From assembly GCF_001746415.1 (NCBI RefSeq), contig NZ_MEHJ01000001.1, forward strand, positions 5,400,501 to 5,464,500: a stretch of 64,000 nucleotides of DNA. Direction: 5' to 3'. This document shows positions 52,534 through 61,619 of this stretch, piece by piece (positions within the stretch are counted from its first letter, which is position 1; the number at the start of each line of letters is the position of its first letter). Below the pieces are notes generated by a model that was given only the letters and a program-made list of their open reading frames with translations, was not told the DNA's origin and made no database searches. This DNA is from Streptomyces agglomeratus. Lineage in GTDB: Bacteria; Actinomycetota; Actinomycetes; Streptomycetales; Streptomycetaceae. A program made the translations under genes and the position numbers.

Positions 52534-54141
52534 ATGACTAGTCAGACCACCATCGACAAGACGCCGCCGCCGCGGGATCCCGCGCCCGCGCCGGCCAAAG
52601 GGCTCCGGGGCCACCCCTGGCTGACGCTCTTCTCCGTGGCGATCGGCGTGATGATGGTCGCGCTCGACGGCACGATCGTCGCGATCGCCAACCCCGCCAT
52701 CCAGAAGGACCTCGGCGCCTCCCTCGCCGACGTGCAGTGGATCACCAACGGCTACCTGCTGGCGCTCGCCGTCGCCCTGATCACCGCGGGCAAGCTCGGC
52801 GACCGCTTCGGCCACCGCCAGACCTTCCTCATAGGCATCGCGGGCTTCGCTCTCGCCTCCGGCGCCATCGGCCTCTCCAGCGAGATCTCCCTGGTCATCG
52901 CCTTCCGGGTACTCCAGGGACTGTTCGGCGCGCTCCTGATGCCGGCCGCGCTCGGCCTGCTGCGCGCCACCTTCCCGGCCGAGAAGCTGAACATGGCCAT
53001 CGGCATCTGGGGCATGGTCATCGGCGCGTCCACGGCCGGTGGCCCGATCGTCGGCGGTCTGCTCGTCGAGCACGTCAACTGGCAGTCGGTGTTCTTCATC
53101 AACGTGCCCGTCGGCGTCGTCGCGCTGGTCTTCGGCCTGGTGATCCTCAAGGACCACCGCGCGGCCAACGCCCCGCGCTCCTTCGACATCCCCGGCATCG
53201 TGCTGCTCTCCGGCGCGATGTTCGCCATGGTCTGGGGCATCATCAAGGCCGGTGAGTGGGGCTGGGACAGCCCCAGCACGTGGGCCTGGCTGGGCGCTTC
53301 CGTCGCCCTCTTCGTCGTCTTCGCGGTCTGGGAGACGAAGGTGAAGGAACCGCTCATCCCGCTCGCGATGTTCCGGTCCGTCCCGCTCTCCGCGGGCGTC
53401 GTCCTCATGGTGCTCATGGCCATCGCCTTCATGGGCGGCCTGTTCTTCGTGACGTTCTTCCTCCAGGGCGTGCACGGCATGAGCCCGGTCGACAGCGGCC
53501 TGCACCTGCTGCCGCTGACCGGCATGATGATCGTCTCCTCGCCGCTGGCGGGCGTGCTCATCACCAAGTTCGGCCCCCGCGTCCCGCTGGTCGGCGGCAT
53601 GGTCGCCACGGCCGCCGCCATGTTCGGCATGACCACGCTCACGGCCGACACGAGCACGCTGATGATGTCGCTGTGGTTCGGCCTCCTCGGCCTCGGCCTC
53701 GCGCCGGTCATGGTCGGCGCCACCGAGGTCATCGTCGGCAACGCGCCCATGGAGCTCTCCGGCGTCGCGGGCGGACTCCAGCAGGCCGCCATGCAGGTCG
53801 GCGGCGCGCTCGGCACCGCGGTCCTCGGCGCGATCATGTCCTCGAAGGTCAGTGCGGACTTCGCCGGCAACTGGAAGGAAGCGGGCATCCCGATCCCGGC
53901 CGACCCCAAGCTGGAGGAGGCGGCCGAGTTCGCCTCCGTACCGACCAAGGAACTGGCCAAGGCCGGCCTGGAACAGCCCCTGATCGACAAGATCGGTGGC
54001 GTCATCCATGACACGTTCGTGTCGGGCATGCACCTCGCCTTCACCGTCGCCGGCATCGTCGCGGTCGTGGCGGCGCTCGTCGCCACCCTGACCAAGCGCG
54101 GCGAGAACGCGGACGCGGCCGCGGGCGGCGCCCACATCTGA
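52534..54141 (+). CDS. MFS drug-efflux transporter, DHA2 family (14 helices)
   Basis: 535 residues from ATG 52534 (an in-frame GTG lies 9 bases upstream). Fourteen predicted helices. Motif A (GKLGDRFGHRQTF) follows helix 2, and the DHA2-type motif LDGTIVAIANPAIQKDL lies in helix 1. Proton-driven drug export is the family role. The gene is separated from its TetR regulator by an operator-like region and is followed by a strong terminator. No biosynthetic genes are nearby, so the exported compound is unknown. Confidence 0.93.
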   Translation: MTSQTTIDKTPPPRDPAPAPAKGLRGHPWLTLFSVAIGVMMVALDGTIVAIANPAIQKDLGASLADVQWITNGYLLALAVALITAGKLGDRFGHRQTFLIGIAGFALASGAIGLSSEISLVIAFRVLQGLFGALLMPAALGLLRATFPAEKLNMAIGIWGMVIGASTAGGPIVGGLLVEHVNWQSVFFINVPVGVVALVFGLVILKDHRAANAPRSFDIPGIVLLSGAMFAMVWGIIKAGEWGWDSPSTWAWLGASVALFVVFAVWETKVKEPLIPLAMFRSVPLSAGVVLMVLMAIAFMGGLFFVTFFLQGVHGMSPVDSGLHLLPLTGMMIVSSPLAGVLITKFGPRVPLVGGMVATAAAMFGMTTLTADTSTLMMSLWFGLLGLGLAPVMVGATEVIVGNAPMELSGVAGGLQQAAMQVGGALGTAVLGAIMSSKVSADFAGNWKEAGIPIPADPKLEEAAEFASVPTKELAKAGLEQPLIDKIGGVIHDTFVSGMHLAFTVAGIVAVVAALVATLTKRGENADAAAGGAHI

Positions 54142-54160
54142 CGTCAACCCCGTACGTACG

Positions 54161-54192
54161 ACAGCCCCGCCGGACGCGTCCGGCGGGGCTGT
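54161..54192. terminator. Perfect palindromic terminator after the MFS gene
   Basis: A 32-bp perfect palindrome (ACAGCCCCGCCGGACG and its complement) with no loop bases other than the central four. It is 19 bp after the MFS stop. It has no T-run. Confidence 0.9.
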
Positions 54193-54290
54193 CGCCTATG
54201 CGGGTGGAACAGCCCCGGGCGTCTTCCGCGGCGGCGTCCGCGCAGCTCAGTGTGGGCCAACCGATCCACACCACACGGGGGTTGATTCCG

Positions 54291-54674
54291 ATGCGCACGA
54301 CCGTTCCGATGCTGCGTACGACCGTCCTCGCGGCCGGCGCCCTGGCCGTCACCGCACTGCTGCCGCAGCCCGCCCAGGCCGGGCCGCCGCGCCTCGGCAC
54401 CTGCGCGCCCGGCGAGCTCTGCCTGTGGCAGAAGCCGGACTTCAAGGGGGCGCGCCAGACCCACGAACTGTCCGTCGTCGACATCGAGAGCTGCGTTCCG
54501 CTCCCGCCCGGCACCGACGCCCAGGCCGTCGCCAACCGCACCGGGCGGCCGGTCACGACGTACCAGTCAGCCGAGTGCGCCGAAACGGGAGAATTCGAGA
54601 CATACCCCGGCGGCGGGACCTGGGTGCCCCAATCGCCGTACCGCGTACGGGCGTTCAAAGTGTGGGAGAACTGA
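54291..54674 (+). CDS. Secreted I36-family peptidase-inhibitor-like protein
   Basis: 127 residues from ATG 54291. Signal peptide about 1-29 (ends PAQA). Mature part of about 98 residues contains CAPGELCLWQKPDFKG and four Cys, so two disulfides are likely. This matches the I36 (SMI-type metalloproteinase inhibitor/beta-gamma crystallin-like) family common in Streptomyces. The M14 peptidase in this window is far away and no partner is adjacent. Confidence 0.85.
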   Translation: MRTTVPMLRTTVLAAGALAVTALLPQPAQAGPPRLGTCAPGELCLWQKPDFKGARQTHELSVVDIESCVPLPPGTDAQAVANRTGRPVTTYQSAECAETGEFETYPGGGTWVPQSPYRVRAFKVWEN

Positions 54675-54756
54675 GGGGGATGCGCGCCGGAAAGCGGGGC
54701 AACCGGTGGTCAAGCCCGGATCACACGAATTCCAGGGCACGACCTAGGGAGTGACC

Positions 54757-55020
54757 ATGGCGACCAACAGCCGCGCACACAGCTCGTCCAACACCAGCGC
54801 CCTCAGCTGGGTCTCGCTCATCTGCGGCATCGTCGGATTCTTCACCTTCGGCATCGTTCTCGGCCCCGTCGCGCTGATCACCGGCTGGATCGCCATGGGC
54901 AAGCGCTTCAACAGCGGCAACGTGCCCGCCATGATCGGCTTCATCCTCGGCCTGATCATCACCGTTCTCGCGATCGTCGCGCTGATAGGCGGCGCCGCCG
55001 TCTACGGCATGTCCATCTGA
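54757..55020 (+). CDS. Small DUF4190-like membrane protein
   Basis: 87 residues from ATG 54757 with AGGGAG upstream. A Ser/Thr/Asn-rich N-terminus of about 18 residues precedes two hydrophobic helices (about 20-45 and 57-83) separated by a short basic loop (GKRFNSGN). The two-helix pattern with GWIAMG matches DUF4190. The 3' end overlaps the convergent potassium channel gene by 19 bp. Confidence 0.75.
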   Translation: MATNSRAHSSSNTSALSWVSLICGIVGFFTFGIVLGPVALITGWIAMGKRFNSGNVPAMIGFILGLIITVLAIVALIGGAAVYGMSI

Positions 55021-55832
55021 CGCGTCTGTTCCGGAAGCCGCGGTGAGGGGGCCGTCCGCACGGGCGGCCCCTCAGCCGTGCCCGGCGCGGGGACCGGCGC
55101 CCCCGGCGCCCCCGACGTCAGCTCCGAGACCTGCGCCCGCAGGGCGCGCACCTCCGCCGTGAGCAGCTCGATCGCCGCCGTCTGACGGCGTTCCTCGACG
55201 TCGTCCCGCTCGAAGCGGGAGATGAACCAGGCCGCGATGTTCGCGGTCACCACACCGAGCAGCGCGATTCCCGAAAGCATCAGGCCCACCGCAAGCACCC
55301 GGCCGAGGCCCGTCGTGGGGGGGTGGTCGCCGTACCCGACGGTTGTCATCGTCGTGAACGACCACCACACGGCGTCACCCAGCGTCTTGATGTTCCCGTC
55401 CGGTGAGTCCCGCTCGACCTCCAGCACGGCCAGCGAGCCGAACATCAGCAGACCCACCACCGCGCCGCCCACGTATGTCGTGAGCTGTATCTGCGGCGCC
55501 ATCCTGGCCCGCCGGCCGACCAGCAGCAGCGTGGAGACGAGCCGCAGCAGCTGGAGGGGCCGCAGCAGCGGCAGCAGCACGGCGAGCAGGTCCAGCGGAT
55601 GGCTGCGGACGAACAGCCACTTGCCGGGGGACAGGACCAGCCGTACGACGTAGTCCAGGGCGAAGGCCCCCCACACCACCCACTCGGTCACCAGGCACAC
55701 CTGGCGCACCAGTCCGTTGGCGTCGGGCGCCACTATCGGGACCGCGTACGCGAGAGCGAAGGCCCCGGCCAGCCCCAGCAGGAGCCCGTGTGTGCGCTCT
55801 TCCCACCGGGTCTGCGCCGTCTGCACCTTCAT
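55002..55832 (-). CDS. Potassium channel family protein
   Basis: 276 residues from ATG 55832. Six-helix voltage-gated layout: helices near 15-33, 45-65 and 77-92, an Arg-containing S4-like segment (93-112, RPLQLLRLVSTLLLVGRRAR), helix 5 (117-140) and the pore helix with selectivity filter TTVGYGD (163-169), then helix 6 (175-200). The cytoplasmic tail has a coiled coil (about 205-235) and ends in a Pro-rich region. Voltage dependence is suggested, not shown. Convergent overlap with the DUF4190-like gene. Confidence 0.92.
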   Translation of the reverse strand: MKVQTAQTRWEERTHGLLLGLAGAFALAYAVPIVAPDANGLVRQVCLVTEWVVWGAFALDYVVRLVLSPGKWLFVRSHPLDLLAVLLPLLRPLQLLRLVSTLLLVGRRARMAPQIQLTTYVGGAVVGLLMFGSLAVLEVERDSPDGNIKTLGDAVWWSFTTMTTVGYGDHPPTTGLGRVLAVGLMLSGIALLGVVTANIAAWFISRFERDDVEERRQTAAIELLTAEVRALRAQVSELTSGAPGAPVPAPGTAEGPPVRTAPSPRLPEQTRQMDMP

Positions 55833-55852
55833 GCCCGCATCGTAGGGAACGC

Positions 55853-55890
55853 CGAAGGGCGGCGGGACCAGAGGGCCCCGCCGCCCTTCG
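55853..55890 (-). terminator. Terminator hairpin downstream of aceE
   Basis: Arms CGAAGGGCGGCGGG (55853-55866) and its complement (55877-55890) form a 14-bp perfect stem with a 10-base loop. It lies 14 bases after the aceE stop on the minus strand, upstream of the potassium channel start. Confidence 0.85.
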
Positions 55891-55903
55891 CGACCGTGCC
55901 GTG

Positions 55904-58636
55904 CTACGCGTCGCCCCCGGCGGCACCGGGGTCCGCCGCCGTCACGTCCAGCAGCTGGTAGCGGTCCACCGCCTGCTTCAGCGCCGAGCGGTCGATCCTG
56001 CCGTCCCTGGCGAGCTCGGTGAGCACCGCCAGGACGATCGACTGCGCGTCGATGTGGAAGTACCGGCGGGCCGCCCCACGCGTGTCGGCGAAGCCGAAGC
56101 CGTCCGCGCCGAGCGAGGTGTACGGACCCGGCACCCAGCGGGAGATCTGGTCCGGAACCGAACGCATCCAGTCGGACACCGCCACGAACGGGCCCTGCGC
56201 GCCGGAGAGCTTCCGCGTCACGTACGGGACGCGCATCTCCTCCTCCGGGTGGAGCAGGTTGTACTCGTCCGCCTCGACCGCGTCGCGGCGCAGCTCGTTC
56301 CAGGAGGTGGCGGACCAGACGTCGGCCTTGACGTTCCACTCCTCCGCGAGGATCCGCTGCGCCTCGACCGCCCACGGCACCGCCACACCGGAGGCCATGA
56401 TCTGGGCCGCGATCTCGCCCTTCTCGCCCTCCTTGAAGCGGTAGATGCCCTTGAGGATGCCCTCGGCGTCCACGTTCTCGGGCTCCGCCGGGTGCTGGAT
56501 CGGCTCGTTGTAGACGGTCAGGTAGTAGAAGACGTCCTCGGCGTTCTCGCCGTACATCCGCCTCAGACCGTCCTGCACGATGTGCGCGATCTCGTACCCG
56601 AAGGCCGGGTCGTACGAGACGCAGCCCGGGTTCGTCGACGCGAGCAGCTGCGAGTGGCCGTCCGCGTGCTGGAGGCCCTCACCGGTCAGCGTCGTACGGC
56701 CGGCGGTCGCGCCCAGGACGAAGCCGCGCGCGAGCTGGTCGGCCATCTGCCAGAACTGGTCGCCGGTCCGCTGGAAGCCGAACATCGAGTAGAAGACGTA
56801 GACCGGGATCAGCGGCTCGCCGTGCGTCGCGTACGCCGAACCCGCGGCGATCAGCGACGCCGTGCAGCCCGCCTCGGAGATGCCGTCGTGCAGCATCTGA
56901 CCGGTCGGCGACTCCTTGTACGCGAGCAGCAGGTCGCGGTCGACCGCCTCGTACTGCTGGCCCAGCGGGTTGTAGATCTTCGCACTCGGGAAGAACGCGT
57001 CCATGCCGAAGGTGCGGTACTCGTCGGGCGCGATCAGCACGAAACGCTTGCCGATCTCCTTGTCCCGCATGAGGTCCTTGAGCACGCGCACGAACGCCAT
57101 CGTCGTGGCGATCGACTGCTGTCCGGACCCCTTCTTCGCAGCCGCGTACGTCTTCTCGACCGGCAGTGGCAGCGGCTTCGCCCGCACGACACGGGTCGGT
57201 ACGTACCCGCCCAGCGCGTTGCGCCGGTCGTGCATGTACTGGATCTCCTCGGACTTGCGGCCCGGGTGGTAGTACGGCGGGTAGCCCTCGTCCAGCTGCT
57301 TGTCCGTGATCGGGATGTGCAGCCGGTCGCGGAAGCGCTTCAGGTCCTCGACCGTCAGCTTCTTCATCTGGTGGGTCGCGTTGCGGCCCTCGAAGTTCGG
57401 ACCCAGCGTCCAGCCCTTGACGGTCTGGGCCAGGATCACGGTCGGCTGGCCCTTGTGCGCCTTGGCCGCCGCGTAGGCCGCGTACACCTTCTTGTGGTCG
57501 TGACCGCCGCGTCCCAGGTGCAGGATCTGGTCGTCGGTCATGTTCTCGACCATGGCCCGCAGGCGGTGGTCGTCACCGAAGAAGTGGTTGCGGATGTACG
57601 CGCCCGTCTCCGTGGCGTACGTCTGGAACTGGCCGTCCGGGGTCGTGTTGAGCTTGTTGACCAGCACGCCGTCGCGGTCCTGCGCGAGCAGCGGGTCCCA
57701 GCTCCGGTCCCAGACCAGCTTGATGACGTTCCAGCCGGCGCCGCGGAACTGCGACTCCAGCTCCTGGATGACCTTGCCGTTGCCGCGCACCGGGCCGTCG
57801 AGGCGCTGGAGGTTGCAATTGACGACGAAGGTCAGGTTGTCCAGGCCCTCACGGGCGGCGATGGAAAGCTGGCCGAGCGACTCGGGCTCGTCCATCTCGC
57901 CGTCGCCGAGGTACGCCCAGACATGCGACTTGGAGGTGTCGGCGATGCCGCGCGCCTCCATGTAGCGGTTCATCCGCGCCTGATAGATCGCGCCGAGGGG
58001 GCCGAGGCCCATCGAGACGGTCGGGAACTCCCAGAAGTCCGGCATCAGCCGCGGGTGCGGGTACGAGGACAGCCCGTACGGAGCCTTCGACTTCTCCTGG
58101 CGGAAGGCGTCGAGCTGCTGCTCGCTCAGCCGGTCCAGCAGGAACGCGCGGGCGTAGATGCCGGGGGACGCGTGCCCCTGGAAGAAGATCTGGTCGCCGC
58201 CGTCGCCCTCGTCCTTGCCCCGGAAGAAGTGGTTGAAGCCCACGTCGTACAGGGAGGCGGAGGAGGCGAACGTGGCGATGTGACCGCCCACGCCGATCCC
58301 CGGGCGCTGCGCACGCGACACCATCACGGCCGCGTTCCAGCGGGTCGCGTTGAGGACCTTGCGCTCGATCTCCTCGTTGCCGGGGAAGAACGGCTCGTCC
58401 TTGGTGGCGATGGTGTTGACGTAGTCCGTGCTGCGCATCTCGGGGACGGCGACGCGCTTCTCACGCGCCCGTTCGATGAGACGGAGCATCAGGTAGCGGG
58501 CGCGCTCGCGGCCCCGCTCGTCGACGGCGGCGTCGAGGGAGTCGAGCCATTCCTGGGTCTCTTCAGGATCGAAGTCCGGGACCTGGCTCGGAAGGCCGCC
58601 AATGATGATCGGATTACGATCGGATCCGGAAGCCAC
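55904..58636 (-). CDS. aceE: Pyruvate dehydrogenase E1 component, homodimeric type
   Basis: 910 residues from GTG 58636, with GAAGGA 7 bases upstream. Single-chain E1 of the pyruvate dehydrogenase complex, decarboxylating pyruvate with thiamine diphosphate and transferring acetyl to the E2 lipoyl group. The ThDP/Mg site [13 protein letters not shown] with downstream [10 protein letters not shown] is intact, and so are the [14 protein letters not shown] and [16 protein letters not shown] regions of the active site. The long length distinguishes it from alpha/beta E1 types. No E2 or E3 gene is adjacent, as expected for Streptomyces. The next gene, DUF3052, is divergent. Confidence 0.96.
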   Translation of the reverse strand: MASGSDRNPIIIGGLPSQVPDFDPEETQEWLDSLDAAVDERGRERARYLMLRLIERAREKRVAVPEMRSTDYVNTIATKDEPFFPGNEEIERKVLNATRWNAAVMVSRAQRPGIGVGGHIATFASSASLYDVGFNHFFRGKDEGDGGDQIFFQGHASPGIYARAFLLDRLSEQQLDAFRQEKSKAPYGLSSYPHPRLMPDFWEFPTVSMGLGPLGAIYQARMNRYMEARGIADTSKSHVWAYLGDGEMDEPESLGQLSIAAREGLDNLTFVVNCNLQRLDGPVRGNGKVIQELESQFRGAGWNVIKLVWDRSWDPLLAQDRDGVLVNKLNTTPDGQFQTYATETGAYIRNHFFGDDHRLRAMVENMTDDQILHLGRGGHDHKKVYAAYAAAKAHKGQPTVILAQTVKGWTLGPNFEGRNATHQMKKLTVEDLKRFRDRLHIPITDKQLDEGYPPYYHPGRKSEEIQYMHDRRNALGGYVPTRVVRAKPLPLPVEKTYAAAKKGSGQQSIATTMAFVRVLKDLMRDKEIGKRFVLIAPDEYRTFGMDAFFPSAKIYNPLGQQYEAVDRDLLLAYKESPTGQMLHDGISEAGCTASLIAAGSAYATHGEPLIPVYVFYSMFGFQRTGDQFWQMADQLARGFVLGATAGRTTLTGEGLQHADGHSQLLASTNPGCVSYDPAFGYEIAHIVQDGLRRMYGENAEDVFYYLTVYNEPIQHPAEPENVDAEGILKGIYRFKEGEKGEIAAQIMASGVAVPWAVEAQRILAEEWNVKADVWSATSWNELRRDAVEADEYNLLHPEEEMRVPYVTRKLSGAQGPFVAVSDWMRSVPDQISRWVPGPYTSLGADGFGFADTRGAARRYFHIDAQSIVLAVLTELARDGRIDRSALKQAVDRYQLLDVTAADPGAAGGDA

Positions 58637-59068
58637 GCTGTTCCTTCGCTGGTTGGGTCTTGAGGGCTGTCGCGCCGCCTCCATCGTGTACCCCGGAATC
58701 GCAAACGTCATCTCTACCGAGGGGTAACCCCCACGCGGTACGAGGCTCGGCGTCAGCCCGAGGATGGGTCCGGCCAAATCGCAACCTTACGCCCAACACG
58801 TTTATGCGTTCGGTACGGCTGTTCGGGTCCGATTGGCCTACCGAAGCCGCGTAGGCTTACAAACGTGTCGCAATGGTGTGGGATGGATCACCGGGGCCGT
58901 CTCCGGCCGGGTCTGGAGTTGCGGTGAACCGGCCCCATCCGTCACCGTTTCGGCTGTCTCCACGGCCGGGTACTTGCGCGATCGGTCCCGCACGTGTGGA
59001 CTACGGCCAACGCCCACGCACGCGCGTGGAGTGAAGGTATTCCCCAAAACATGATCAGGAGGCAATCC
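58637..59068. other. 432-bp intergenic region between divergent aceE and DUF3052
   Basis: It carries the promoters of two divergent genes, but I find no promoter pair with good spacing. TAGGCT at 58852-58857 and TTGTAA on the minus strand at about 58855-58860 are isolated -10- or -35-like hexamers. No additional gene or structured RNA is evident. The stretch 58770-58870 is less GC-rich than the flanks. Confidence 0.45.
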
Positions 59069-59497
59069 GTGAGCGCGACCGCGGACCACGCGGAGGAGCG
59101 GACCAACCCGGCAGTACGCCTGGGGTTCGTGCCCGGACAGGTGGTCCAGGAGATCGGCTACGACGACGACGTCGAGCAGGAACTCCGTGAGGGCATTGAG
59201 GCGATCACCGGCCAGGAAATCGTCGACGAAGACTACGACGACGTCGCTGACGTCGTTGTTCTCTGGTTCCGTGACGAGGACGGCGACCTTACGGACGCGC
59301 TGGTGGACGCCATCGGTCTGCTCGAGGACGGCGGCACCGTACTGCTGCTGACCCCGAAGACCGGCCGCGACGGCTACGTCGAGCCCAGCGACATCAGCGA
59401 GGCCGCCCAGACGGCGGGTCTGTCCCAGACCAAGACCGTCAGCGCGGGCAAGGACTGGAGCGCCGGCCGGCTGGTGACCCCCAAGGGCAAGCGCTGA
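59069..59497 (+). CDS. DUF3052-family protein
   Basis: 142 residues from GTG 59069, preceded at 6 bases by CAGGAGG; an upstream ATG at 59051 lacks one. Highly acidic protein with a central hydrophobic sheet (VADVVVLWFRDEDGDLTDALVDAI, part) and conserved LGFVPGQVVQEIGYDDDV near the N-terminus. It is widespread in Actinobacteria next to aceE; function unknown. A T-less hairpin follows. Confidence 0.88.
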   Translation: MSATADHAEERTNPAVRLGFVPGQVVQEIGYDDDVEQELREGIEAITGQEIVDEDYDDVADVVVLWFRDEDGDLTDALVDAIGLLEDGGTVLLLTPKTGRDGYVEPSDISEAAQTAGLSQTKTVSAGKDWSAGRLVTPKGKR

Positions 59498-59550
59498 GCC
59501 ACCGCCGCGTCCGAGCAGACTCCTCATGAGCAGGCTGCGCCCAAGGCGAA

Positions 59551-59588
59551 ACAGGGCCCCCTCCGACATCGGTCGGCGGGGGCCCTGT
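59551..59588 (+). terminator. Terminator after the DUF3052 gene
   Basis: ACAGGGCCCCC (59551-59561) pairs with GGGGGCCCTGT (59578-59588), with an inner short stem TCCGAC/GGTCGG. It lies 54 bp after the stop. Confidence 0.85.
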
Positions 59589-59636
59589 GCGTACGCTGGC
59601 CGGACACATACGGCCCAATGAGGGGGTAACGCATCC

Positions 59637-60116
59637 ATGGCGGTCGAGGTGGGCGACAGGGCCCCGGACTTCGAGCTGAAGGACAACCACGGACGCGCCG
59701 TGACGCTGTCCGGCTTCCAGCTCTCCGGCGGCTTCCCCGGCGACGCCCGGAACGTGGTGCTGCTCTTCTACCCCTTCGCGTTCACCGGGGTCTGTACGGG
59801 CGAGCTGCGGGCGCTGCGCGAGGAGCTGCCGAGGTTCGTCAACGACGACGTACAGCTGCTCGCCGTGTCCACCGACTCCATCCACACCCTCCGCGTCTAC
59901 GCCGAGCAGGAGGACTTCGAGTTCCCGCTGCTGTCGGACTTCTGGCCGCACGGTGAGGTCTCGCGCGCGTACGGGGTCTTCGACGAGGACAAGGGCTGCG
60001 CGGTGCGCGGCACCTTCGTCATCGACAAGGAGGGCGTGGTGCGCTGGACCGTGGTCAACGGCCTGCCCGACGCGCGGGACCTGAACGACTACCTCAAGGC
60101 GCTCGGCACGCTCTGA
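59637..60116 (+). CDS. ahpE: Peroxiredoxin, AhpE type
   Basis: 159-residue thiol peroxidase. The peroxidatic Cys53 is in PFAFTGVCTGEL, and GDRAPDFEL opens the protein. Asp/Arg catalytic residues fit AhpE/1-Cys peroxiredoxins, which reduce peroxides and peroxynitrite. A second Cys (120, DKGCAVRG) is not in the usual resolving position. Transcribed alone; a tandem GGGACCGCC repeat begins at its stop codon. Confidence 0.93.
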   Translation: MAVEVGDRAPDFELKDNHGRAVTLSGFQLSGGFPGDARNVVLLFYPFAFTGVCTGELRALREELPRFVNDDVQLLAVSTDSIHTLRVYAEQEDFEFPLLSDFWPHGEVSRAYGVFDEDKGCAVRGTFVIDKEGVVRWTVVNGLPDARDLNDYLKALGTL

Positions 60117-60175
60117 CCGCCGGGACCGCCGGGACCGCGGGGACCGCGGGGACCGCCGGGACCGCCGGGACCCCG
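60114..60175. repeat. 9-bp tandem repeat array after the peroxiredoxin gene
   Basis: About seven copies of GGGACCGCC, with variants GGGACCGCG and GGGACCCCG, begin at the peroxiredoxin stop codon. Length 9 keeps any frame, but no start or ribosome-binding site supports translation of the resulting Gly-Pro-like or Ala-Val-Pro-like peptides. Copy number may differ between strains. Confidence 0.85.
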
Positions 60176-60314
60176 GACGTCCCGGCGTGAACGCCCGAAA
60201 AATCGGGACACCGGGCATGCTGCGTACGGGAACCGGTCACTAGGATCGACTCGTTGATCCGATGCCAGCGCATTACGGGGGTCCCTCGGCCCCTCGACAC
60301 ACATGGGAGGACTC

Positions 60315-60890
60315 GTGGGAGTCAGCCTCAGCAAGGGCGGCAACGTCTCGCTGACCAAGGCCGCCCCCAACCTGACCGCGGTCATCGTCGGTCTGGGCTG
60401 GGACGCTCGTACCACCACCGGGGGTGACTTCGACCTCGACGCCAGCGCCCTGCTGACCAACGCTGAGGGCAAGGTCACCAACGACGCGAACTTCGTCTTC
60501 TTCAACAACCTGAAGAGCCCCGACGGCTCGGTCGAGCACACCGGCGACAACACCACCGGTGAGGGCGAGGGCGACGACGAGGTCATCAAGGTGAACCTGG
60601 CGGGCGTACCGGCCGATGTCGCCAAGATCGTCTTCCCGGTCTCGATCTACGAGGCCGAGGCCAGGCAGCAGAGCTTCGGCCAGGTCCGCAACGCGTACAT
60701 CCGCGTCGTGAACCAGGCCGACAACACGGAGCTGGCGCGCTACGACCTGAGCGAGGACGCCTCGACCGAGACCGCGATGGTCTTCGGCGAGCTGTACCGC
60801 AACCAGGCGGAGTGGAAGTTCCGGGCCATCGGCCAGGGTTACGCCTCGGGCCTGCGCGGCATCGCGCAGGACTTCGGCGTCAACGTCTGA
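60315..60890 (+). CDS. terD: TerD-family tellurium/stress protein (copy 1)
   Basis: 191 residues from GTG 60315, with GGGAGG 5 bases upstream; an ATG 12 bases earlier is in frame but would add non-family residues. Family N-terminus [13 protein letters not shown], calcium-binding acidic loops (DFDLDAS, then GEGEGDDE) and C-terminal [14 protein letters not shown]. TerD proteins bind calcium and affect stress tolerance and, in Streptomyces, differentiation. Copy 2 follows 104 bp downstream. Confidence 0.94.
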   Translation: MGVSLSKGGNVSLTKAAPNLTAVIVGLGWDARTTTGGDFDLDASALLTNAEGKVTNDANFVFFNNLKSPDGSVEHTGDNTTGEGEGDDEVIKVNLAGVPADVAKIVFPVSIYEAEARQQSFGQVRNAYIRVVNQADNTELARYDLSEDASTETAMVFGELYRNQAEWKFRAIGQGYASGLRGIAQDFGVNV

Positions 60891-60906
60891 GCCGAGCCCC
60901 GTCCCG

Positions 60907-60950
60907 TCCGGCGCCGCATACGCACACGCACGTGCGTGTGTGGCGCCGGA
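60907..60950 (+). other. Long hairpin between the two terD genes
   Basis: Inner perfect palindrome CACACGCAC/GTGCGTGTG (60923-60940) enclosed by outer arms TCCGGCGCC (60907-60915) and GGCGCCGGA (60942-60950). No T-run. Its position between co-oriented paralogues suggests a partial terminator or mRNA stability element. Confidence 0.7.
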
Positions 60951-60994
60951 CGCGCCTCACCACTCATTCCGTACCGCGGGGAGGAATCAAGATC

Positions 60995-61570
60995 ATGGGC
61001 GTTACGCTCGCCAAGGGAGGCAATGTCTCCCTCTCCAAGGCCGCACCGAACCTCACCCAGGTGCTGGTCGGGCTCGGCTGGGACGCGCGCTCCACCACAG
61101 GAGCCCCCTTCGACCTCGATGCCAGCGCGCTGCTGTGCCAGAACGGCCGGGTGCTCGGCGACGAGTACTTCGTCTTCTACAACAACCTCAAGAGCCCCGA
61201 GGGCTCGGTCGAGCACACCGGTGACAACCTGACCGGTGAGGGCGACGGCGACGACGAGTCGATGATCATCGACCTCACCCTGGTGCCGGAGAGCTGCGAC
61301 AAGATCGTATTTCCGGTCTCGATTCATGACGCGGACAATCGAGGGCAGACGTTCGGCCAGGTCAGCAATGCCTTCATTCGCGTGGTGAATCAGGCGGACG
61401 GTCAGGAACTGGCCCGCTACGACCTCTCCGAGGACGCGTCGAGCGAGACGGCGATGATCTTCGGTGAGGTGTACCGGTACGGCGGGGAATGGAAGTTCCG
61501 GGCCGTTGGACAGGGGTATGCGTCGGGTCTGCGAGGCATCGCCCTAGACTTCGGGGTCAACGTTTCGTAA
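60995..61570 (+). CDS. terD: TerD-family tellurium/stress protein (copy 2)
   Basis: 191 residues, [13 protein letters not shown]. It is the same length as copy 1 and highly similar throughout, with matching calcium-binding acidic loops (PFDLDAS, GDGDDES). GAGG precedes ATG 60995. It differs mainly in residues 50-65 ([14 protein letters not shown]). Tandem terD genes are usual in Streptomyces. DUF475 follows at 49 bp. Confidence 0.94.
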   Translation: MGVTLAKGGNVSLSKAAPNLTQVLVGLGWDARSTTGAPFDLDASALLCQNGRVLGDEYFVFYNNLKSPEGSVEHTGDNLTGEGDGDDESMIIDLTLVPESCDKIVFPVSIHDADNRGQTFGQVSNAFIRVVNQADGQELARYDLSEDASSETAMIFGEVYRYGGEWKFRAVGQGYASGLRGIALDFGVNVS

Positions 61571-61619
61571 AGCCGCGCACGGCGCGGGGGAGACCCGTAC
61601 TTACACGATGGGGTAGCCA

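Noticed and set aside
55790..58663. 957-codon open frame on the plus strand opposite aceE
   Set aside because: It is the codon-mirror of a highly conserved pyruvate dehydrogenase E1; Val/Arg/Leu-rich composition and no recognisable domain. High-GC third positions commonly keep the antisense frame open.
60094..60300. Collagen-like (Gly-Pro-Arg) or Ala-Val-Pro repeat peptide over the 9-bp array
   Set aside because: No start codon or ribosome-binding site upstream of the repeats on either strand and no neighbour conserving it; the array lies in a 3' non-coding region.
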